A stretch of 48,420 nucleotides of DNA, from positions 1 through 48,420 of the forward strand of contig JAGTRG010000005.1 in NCBI GenBank assembly GCA_018396435.1. The letters are read 5' to 3'. The translations under genes and the position numbers were made by a program. Position 1 is the stretch's first letter. The number at the start of each line of letters is the position of its first letter. Below, one piece after another: positions 42,857 through 48,420 of the stretch. Below the pieces are notes generated by a model. It did no database searches, was not told the origin of the DNA, and saw only the letters and a program-made list of their open reading frames with translations. Origin of the DNA: Candidatus Bathyarchaeota archaeon. GTDB taxonomy: Archaea > Thermoproteota > Bathyarchaeia > Bathyarchaeales > DTEX01.

Positions 42857-43873
42857 TTACTTTTCTATCGGCGGCCTAACCTTTAAGACCTCCCTATTGA
42901 CCAAGTTAGGTGGGATTTTACCCTCCAATATTGCGGTCATATTTTCCGCAGCCATAATCGCCATCTTTGTTCTTGTCTCATAGCTGGCGCTCGCTATATG
43001 CGGGGCCGCGGTTACATTTTCCAGCGAGAGCAATGGATTATCTGGGTCAGTAGGCTCCTTCTCCCAAACGTCTAAGCCAGCGGCCCATATCCAGCCCTCC
43101 TTAAGGGACTTATACAGCGCTTTTTCGTCAACTACCGGCCCGCGTGAGGTGTTTATTAGGCAAGCTGTTCTCTTCATTAATCTGAGCTTCTCCTCGCTTA
43201 TCAGGTGGTGTGTTGCCGGCGTCAGCGGAACATGTATTGACACAAAGTCTGATTCTCTCAGAAGAGTTTCTAAGTCTACATATTGGGCGCCTAATTCCCT
43301 TTCCGCAGCATCGTTTCGGTAGACATCATAATATAAGATTCGCATGTTCATGCCCTTAGCCCTCCTAGCCACAGCCGTGCCTATTCTACCCATGCCAATT
43401 ATGCCGATGGTTTTGCCCCAAACATCCTGACCTAGAAACATTGTTAGGCCCCAAGGTGTGTTCCATCTGCCCGATCTAACATATCTATCTGCCTCAGCAA
43501 TTCTCCTGGCGGTTGCCATTAGTAGGGCGAAGGCGAAATCCGCCGTTGTCTCGGTTAGAACCTCAGGCGTATTAGTTACATATATGCCCTTCCTCGTTGC
43601 AGCCTCAACATCAATATTATCGTAGCCTACTGCCACCTGGCTTATGCCCCAGAATTGGTCGCCGACGGCTTCAACAACTTCACTGTCAACCCTCTCAGTT
43701 AACATGCAGATTAAACCATTAACCTCCCTAACCTTTTCAATTAAAATATTCTTCGGTACTGGGCTTTCATGAGGCCAAAACTCAACGTTGAACCTGGTTT
43801 TTAACATGTTCATAGCGTCTTCCGGCAGTTTTCTTGTGGCAAAAACCTTTTTTCTAAAGGAGCAGTTCCCCAT
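42857..43873 (-). CDS. D-2-hydroxyacid dehydrogenase (glyoxylate/hydroxypyruvate reductase type)
   Basis: About 338 residues. The NAD(P)-binding motif GIIGMGRIGTAVARRAKGM, the catalytic Arg in LINTSRGPVVDEKAL, the Glu in EKEPTDPDNPLL and the His in AAPHIASAS are all present. It reduces glyoxylate, hydroxypyruvate or a related 2-oxoacid. The frame begins at ATG 43885, but the second ATG (43873) has GGTGAT at proper distance and is preferred. It converges on the AOR gene and is divergent from the iron alcohol dehydrogenase gene. Confidence 0.9.
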   Translation of the reverse strand: MGNCSFRKKVFATRKLPEDAMNMLKTRFNVEFWPHESPVPKNILIEKVREVNGLICMLTERVDSEVVEAVGDQFWGISQVAVGYDNIDVEAATRKGIYVTNTPEVLTETTADFAFALLMATARRIAEADRYVRSGRWNTPWGLTMFLGQDVWGKTIGIIGMGRIGTAVARRAKGMNMRILYYDVYRNDAAERELGAQYVDLETLLRESDFVSIHVPLTPATHHLISEEKLRLMKRTACLINTSRGPVVDEKALYKSLKEGWIWAAGLDVWEKEPTDPDNPLLSLENVTAAPHIASASYETRTKMAIMAAENMTAILEGKIPPNLVNREVLKVRPPIEK

Positions 43874-43962
43874 GGAGATCACCATTTTTTAATTGGTATA
43901 ATCTGTGAACAGAAAATAAATATTTATTTAAAAACATTGACAAATATTGGTGGTGAAGATGT

Positions 43963-45240
43963 TTGGATAAGGCTTCGATGGAAATTGCTAAAAGGCTTCT
44001 TATCGAGTTTAAGGGTGAAGATTACGCTTTTGGAGATGAAGCGCTAAAACAACTTGGCAGATACGTTGGCAGAGTTGGGAGAAGAATCGCCATCATATCC
44101 GGTGGAACCGGCATAAAGTCCGGAATAGTTGACATGGTAAGTGAAACCTTTAAGAAAGGAGGCTGTGAGGTTTTAGGGGTTCTTGAGGGAGCCCGTCAGA
44201 ATACCCCGAAAGAGGATGTCTACAGACTTGCTTATCAACTTTTGAAATTGGGATGCACCGGCGTAATTGCTGTGGGCGGGGGCAGCATTCTTGATGGGGC
44301 TAAAGCAGCTCTAGTTTTAGCCCTATACGGCGGTGTAATTGACGAATACTTCGGAACTGGAAGGGTTTCGGCGAAGTCTAGAGGGGAGAGAATACCGTTA
44401 ATAGCCATACAGACCGCAAGCAGCTCAGCCTCGCATTTAACTAAATATTCAAATGTAACGGACATCATGACTTTCCAGAAGAAGCTTATTGTCGACGATT
44501 CAATTGTGCCTAGAGCATCCATATTCCAGTATGATGTCACAAGAAGCATGCCGCCGGAGTTAACTAAGGATGGTGCGCTTGACGGCATATCCCACTGTTG
44601 GGAGGTTTGGATGGGTGCGGCTGGAAAGGAAAACTATGAGAGAATAAGCGAGGTTGCCTATACTGGGATGAAACTTATTGTTGAAGCTCTGCCAAGAGCC
44701 CTAGAGAACGGCGAAGATCTGGAAGCTAGATGCGCCTTAGGATTAGGCACAGATTTGGGTGGATACGCGATAATGCTTGGTGGAACAAGCGGTGCCCACC
44801 TCGGGAGCTTCTCGCTGGTTGACGTGTTAACTCACGGTAGGGCATGCGCAGTTCTAAACCCCTACTACACAATCCTATTCTCGCCAGTAATACAGGATCA
44901 GCTGAAAATGGCTGTCAGGATATATGCTGAAAACGGCTATATTGATGCGGGGAAAACAAGGTTGAAAGATAGGGATCTTGCTGAAGCCGTTGCTGAAGGC
45001 ATGTTGGGGTTTGCGAGAAGAATAAGATTCCCAACAACGCTTAGGGAGGCCGGCGCATCGGAGAAGCATATTGAGAGAATGGTGAATGCCGCTAAGGATC
45101 CGCAGCTAAAAATGAAGCTGGAAAATATGCCAATACCGATGAGCGTTGATGCTGGAGACATAGATAGATTGATGAAGCCAACTTTGGAAGCCGCTTACAC
45201 GGGCGACTTCAGCTTAATTCCGGAGGTTAAGTCAACATAG
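43963..45240 (+). CDS. Iron-containing alcohol dehydrogenase family protein
   Basis: A 425-residue group III dehydrogenase. The nucleotide site GGGSILDGAKAALV (about 105-118) and the metal region KDGALDGISHCWEVW (with Asp and His ligands), GAHLGSFSLVDVLTHGRACAVLNPY (two further His) are seen. Members interconvert alcohols with aldehydes or ketones, or glycerol with its oxidised products; the substrate is unknown. The start is TTG 43963, without a better ATG nearby; GGTGGTGAAG lies upstream. It could supply aldehyde to the neighbouring AOR. Confidence 0.85.
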   Translation: MDKASMEIAKRLLIEFKGEDYAFGDEALKQLGRYVGRVGRRIAIISGGTGIKSGIVDMVSETFKKGGCEVLGVLEGARQNTPKEDVYRLAYQLLKLGCTGVIAVGGGSILDGAKAALVLALYGGVIDEYFGTGRVSAKSRGERIPLIAIQTASSSASHLTKYSNVTDIMTFQKKLIVDDSIVPRASIFQYDVTRSMPPELTKDGALDGISHCWEVWMGAAGKENYERISEVAYTGMKLIVEALPRALENGEDLEARCALGLGTDLGGYAIMLGGTSGAHLGSFSLVDVLTHGRACAVLNPYYTILFSPVIQDQLKMAVRIYAENGYIDAGKTRLKDRDLAEAVAEGMLGFARRIRFPTTLREAGASEKHIERMVNAAKDPQLKMKLENMPIPMSVDAGDIDRLMKPTLEAAYTGDFSLIPEVKST

Positions 45241-45256
45241 AAAGTTTATTTCGCGG

Positions 45257-46525
45257 CTAACGGATTAGATTCCCAAGAATATCGAATCGCATCTCCTCCG
45301 GTTCGCCTAATATTTCTATTCGCTCAGTTAATTCTTTGTCTTGCTTTACGGTTTCAATTAGGCTCTCTGAAATCCACATCTCCTCTAGCTCCAGCGTATT
45401 TTTAATTCTGACTATTTTCGCCTTTGATGGGTCTATTGGTCCGCAGCAGTGTAGAGCCATTAGTATTGCGTCCCGATCGTTAGGTAGGAATGGCGGTATT
45501 TTGCCGAGTTCCGGCCATGTTCCGGTTAGGCAATTCATGAATGTTGCTTCATAATCTATTTTGGAAACAAGCCTCTTAGTCGTTATATCTGCCAATCCTA
45601 TTCCAACAGCGTTTCCATGGGATCCCTCAGATAAATCTAGCACAACGATTCTCCTTATTTTCGGTGTTTCTGTTTTGTAACCCTCAGGTATGGCCCAAAA
45701 TCTGCCAATGATGTTGGTGTCCATTCCCACCCCGCTTATGTCTTTGCCCATCTCCTCAACTATTAAGACATCCATCTCCTTAAACGGTATTTTAGCCATT
45801 AGGTTCTTTGCTTCCTCTAGAAGCTTGGGTTCTTCATCTTCAATTTTCTCAGGCTTTAGAGCTCTTATCTTCGCTATCTCATGATAGGCGTTTTCCAGAA
45901 TCGCTATCCCCATAATTATTGGGGCTTTTTTCATGATTAATTTGGCCGCTTCAGGTATGAGTTTAAGGTATCCTTCCATTTGATACCTATGTATTGTTTC
46001 AGCACCCTTCTGTTTACCAAGCCCTATTACCATCATCTTCATTAAGCCGCTTTCTATCCTGCCTTTGAAGTCCGTATGAGGCTTTATTCTGTTAACTACT
46101 ATTATGCCGTCGGATTTTAAAGCGATTCTGTCGACGTAAACTGGTGCGCCGTTTTCAAGCCGACCTACCTCCTCAACCTCCATTGAGGCGTAGATGGGTG
46201 CGCCGATTGACTCCGACGTTATGCCTAGACTCTTAAGTACGGCTATCTGTCCCTCCGGGGTTGCTCCACCATGGCTCCCCATCGTTGGCACTAAAAATGG
46301 TTTTCCACCTAACTTCTTAACTTCATCCGCTATGGTTGCTAGAATATCATGTATATGCGCTATTCCACGGCTTCCAGCAGTGATCGCTATTCTGGAGCCG
46401 GGTTTAATCTTCTCACTTAAATCGGCTCTCCTCATTTCCTCCCTTAAAATAGATGCGTGGTCGTCTATTTTTGGGGCTTGCATTTTCTGCCGGATCTTAA
46501 CCATTTTTGGAAGTAGCAGTAGCAT
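45257..46525 (-). CDS. LarA-like (nickel-pincer racemase superfamily) protein
   Basis: A 422-residue protein with the LarA-type N-terminal domain: PGSRIAITAGSRGIAHIHDI, FLVPTMGSHGGATPEGQ, and IIVVNRIKPHTDFKGRIESG. LarA racemises lactate with a nickel-pincer nucleotide; relatives act on other 2-hydroxyacids. LarB, LarC and LarE cofactor genes are not in the window. It converges on the alcohol dehydrogenase gene with a 16-base gap. The start is uncertain: the ATGs at codons 1, 8 and 15 all lack a clear Shine-Dalgarno. Confidence 0.75.
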   Translation of the reverse strand: MLLLLPKMVKIRQKMQAPKIDDHASILREEMRRADLSEKIKPGSRIAITAGSRGIAHIHDILATIADEVKKLGGKPFLVPTMGSHGGATPEGQIAVLKSLGITSESIGAPIYASMEVEEVGRLENGAPVYVDRIALKSDGIIVVNRIKPHTDFKGRIESGLMKMMVIGLGKQKGAETIHRYQMEGYLKLIPEAAKLIMKKAPIIMGIAILENAYHEIAKIRALKPEKIEDEEPKLLEEAKNLMAKIPFKEMDVLIVEEMGKDISGVGMDTNIIGRFWAIPEGYKTETPKIRRIVVLDLSEGSHGNAVGIGLADITTKRLVSKIDYEATFMNCLTGTWPELGKIPPFLPNDRDAILMALHCCGPIDPSKAKIVRIKNTLELEEMWISESLIETVKQDKELTERIEILGEPEEMRFDILGNLIR

Positions 46526-46621
46526 AAGTAGGAATCTGCTATTTTACAATTTAAGCATCTCGCCCATTTTGCTTGTTTACTGCTATAAAACTTTTTTTTA
46601 CAGAGGCGCCTCCTGAAAATT

Positions 46622-47374
46622 TCATTTATAGAGGAAGCCGAATATTTTGTCGATCAGTTCAGGGCTTAGCTTCTCGTAGGCTTCTGTGCTTCCAACATCA
46701 TACCAGAATGCATCCGTAATGTACCCATAAACCCTTCTTCCATAACTTATGAGGCGCGGTATTACGTCCCCCATTAGATCCAGCTCATGCTTGCCGCTGA
46801 CCAGTTTATCCGCCTCTTTCAACACTTCGCCATCTAGGGCTGTTATTGCTATGCTAACTGGCTTATCTATCTTAGGCTTCTCCTCGAAGTATAGGATTTT
46901 TCCATCGCCATCTAGTTCCGCCACGCCAACCCTCACTGTGAAGCCGCTTGATAAAGCAACTGTGGCTATGGCTTCCTTCTCCTTATGGAAACTTATAAAG
47001 TCCTGTATGTTCATGTTCGTTAGAATGTCGCCATAGTAGATTAGAAGAGTATCATCAGCGTTTAGAGCCTTCTTTCTATAGGCGTTCACTATTGAACCGG
47101 CTGTTCCCTTAAGCGCTGGATCATCGTAAACGTATGTTATATTTACATCGAATCTTGAGCCATTATCAAAGTAATTTACAATCTGCTCAGCCTTGTAATC
47201 GACTAGAAAAGTTAAATTCTTTATGCCATAAAACCTTAGAAGCCGAACTATATACTCGAGCAGAGGCTTCTGCATTCTGCCTATGGGGATCATTGCCTTC
47301 TGAAAATAGTACGTAATCGGCCTAAGCCTGGTGCCCGGACCGCCGCATAAAACAATCCCTCTAACATTCTCCAT
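46622..47374 (-). CDS. Sugar-1-phosphate nucleotidyltransferase
   Basis: A 250-residue enzyme of the NTP_transferase family. The nucleotide-binding GGPGTRLRPIT (11-21) with K26, then the sugar site LIYYGDILTN, EEKPK, and FWYDVGSTEAYEK are all present. It activates a hexose phosphate (dTDP-glucose, UDP-glucose or GDP-mannose type) for glycan or lipid synthesis. It is short and lacks a C-terminal left-handed beta-helix. It is transcribed leftward, about 66 bases after the small membrane-protein gene on the same strand. Confidence 0.88.
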   Translation of the reverse strand: MENVRGIVLCGGPGTRLRPITYYFQKAMIPIGRMQKPLLEYIVRLLRFYGIKNLTFLVDYKAEQIVNYFDNGSRFDVNITYVYDDPALKGTAGSIVNAYRKKALNADDTLLIYYGDILTNMNIQDFISFHKEKEAIATVALSSGFTVRVGVAELDGDGKILYFEEKPKIDKPVSIAITALDGEVLKEADKLVSGKHELDLMGDVIPRLISYGRRVYGYITDAFWYDVGSTEAYEKLSPELIDKIFGFLYK

Positions 47375-47440
47375 TTGGATCCCGCCATCAACAGAAAATA
47401 GATATAAAAAGGATTTAACGCTTACCCAATTCCGGCATTC

Positions 47441-47755
47441 TCATTGCCCAGATTCCTCTGTTTCCTCGGTTTTCTCCGGTTTACTTTCCTCCTCAATCTC
47501 CTTTTCGATTTCTTCTATTGGCTTAGGCGGCGGGGTGGTTGCAATCGTCCATCCAATCCACGCTCCGATGAACATTATCGCCAAAAAGGCTATGAGCACA
47601 ATTATGGCAACAGCCCAGAAGCGCACGTCTCCCTCGTTTAGGTTTAATGGTCCGGCTAATATTCTTGGAAATGCAAGTACGGCAATATAGCCTACGGCGA
47701 CAAGTAAGCATAAGGCAAGTATGAGCGCGCCTAAAATCTGATCTTTGCTCACCAT
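47441..47755 (-). CDS. Small two-span membrane protein with acidic tail
   Basis: A 104-residue protein with two hydrophobic spans (about 9-30 and 46-72) and a Glu/Lys/Pro-rich tail (PKPIEEIEKEIEEESKP...). No family is recognised. It is the first protein gene downstream of 16S rRNA on the same strand, 143 bases from the rRNA 3' end, and may be transcribed independently. Confidence 0.65.
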   Translation of the reverse strand: MVSKDQILGALILALCLLVAVGYIAVLAFPRILAGPLNLNEGDVRFWAVAIIVLIAFLAIMFIGAWIGWTIATTPPPKPIEEIEKEIEEESKPEKTEETEESGQ

Positions 47756-47835
47756 TAATCATCACCAAACAGAATTAAAAATAATTGATTAATGCTTAAA
47801 AATCTTGTCATATTCTCTTAACGACATATATGCTG

Positions 47836-47850
47836 CAAAAATAAAAATAT
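47836..47850 (-). terminator. T-rich run after 16S rRNA, candidate termination site
   Basis: On the minus strand ATATTTTTATTTTTG lies about 50 bases beyond the 16S 3' end. Archaeal polymerases often stop in such U tracts. Before it, a GC-rich segment (GGGCCGGCGGGGGA, about 47871-47884) may be the 3' arm of the 16S processing stem. No tRNA-Ala or 23S follows. Confidence 0.4.
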
Positions 47851-47898
47851 GAGTTCATAGGCTTGACATCATCCCCCGCCGGCCCGAAGCATTCTTCT

Positions 47899-48420
<522 letters not shown>

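Overview
The window looks like a chromosome segment of an archaeon, probably a thermoproteotal lineage; Bathyarchaeia is my best guess but is not proven by the sequence. The archaeal call rests on TFB, aIF1, the P1 stalk protein, archaeal-type AlaRS, LeuRS and TrpRS, an archaeal NreA repair factor, a tungsten aldehyde:ferredoxin oxidoreductase pair, a porGDAB operon, BRE/TATA-type promoters, frequent TTG starts, and an rRNA carrying the archaeal GTGTGTGCAAGGAG block.

The most striking layout feature is at the two ends. The 5' part of a 23S rRNA lies at 1 to about 470 and the 3' part of a 16S rRNA lies at about 47899 to 48420. Both are transcribed leftward and about 47.4 kb of ordinary genes separate them. 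The normal order 16S then 23S is kept, but the operon is split, and the 23S has its own candidate promoter.

From left to right: a membrane-anchored zinc peptidase (733-2388). Then a leftward operon of a truncated sugar-isomerase fragment, two URO-D/MtaA-superfamily proteins and a lone hydro-lyase beta subunit (2383-5385). A 0.7-kb region without a convincing gene (5386-6102) holds nested complementary segments that suggest a structured RNA or decayed palindrome, plus a short perfect palindrome, and ends at tRNA-Arg(CCT). Next is a rightward moaA, oxidoreductase, purE, purC run (6284-9872), in which PurE is of the CO2-using class II (vertebrate-like) type. Region 9932-14552 holds a CdvA-like coiled-coil protein, two very similar ABC ATPases without permeases, a small Cys4 protein and a tungsten AOR. 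After a second Gfo/Idh/MocA oxidoreductase come a leftward YkgJ, Hsp20, NreA group, thyA, yjbQ and trpS. A rightward run of pyrI, a THEP1 NTPase, rnhB and a winged-helix RecA-like ATPase follows (22354-25290).

The right half holds an MFS carrier, the alaS-leuS operon (4-bp overlap), the P1 stalk gene, porGDAB with a 7-bp inverted repeat just upstream, an adenosine/MTA-type deaminase, aIF1, a zinc ribbon, and tfb with an inverted repeat around its predicted TATA box. Last comes a redox neighbourhood: polyferredoxin plus a second AOR, a 2-hydroxyacid dehydrogenase, an iron alcohol dehydrogenase, a LarA-like protein, a sugar nucleotidyltransferase and a small membrane protein.

Together this suggests an anaerobic, ferredoxin-based heterotroph: 2-oxoacids enter through POR, aldehydes through the AORs, and alcohols and hydroxyacids through the dehydrogenases. 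I found no CRISPR array, intact transposase, integrase or recognisable defence system. The function of the system-like clusters is inference from gene context.
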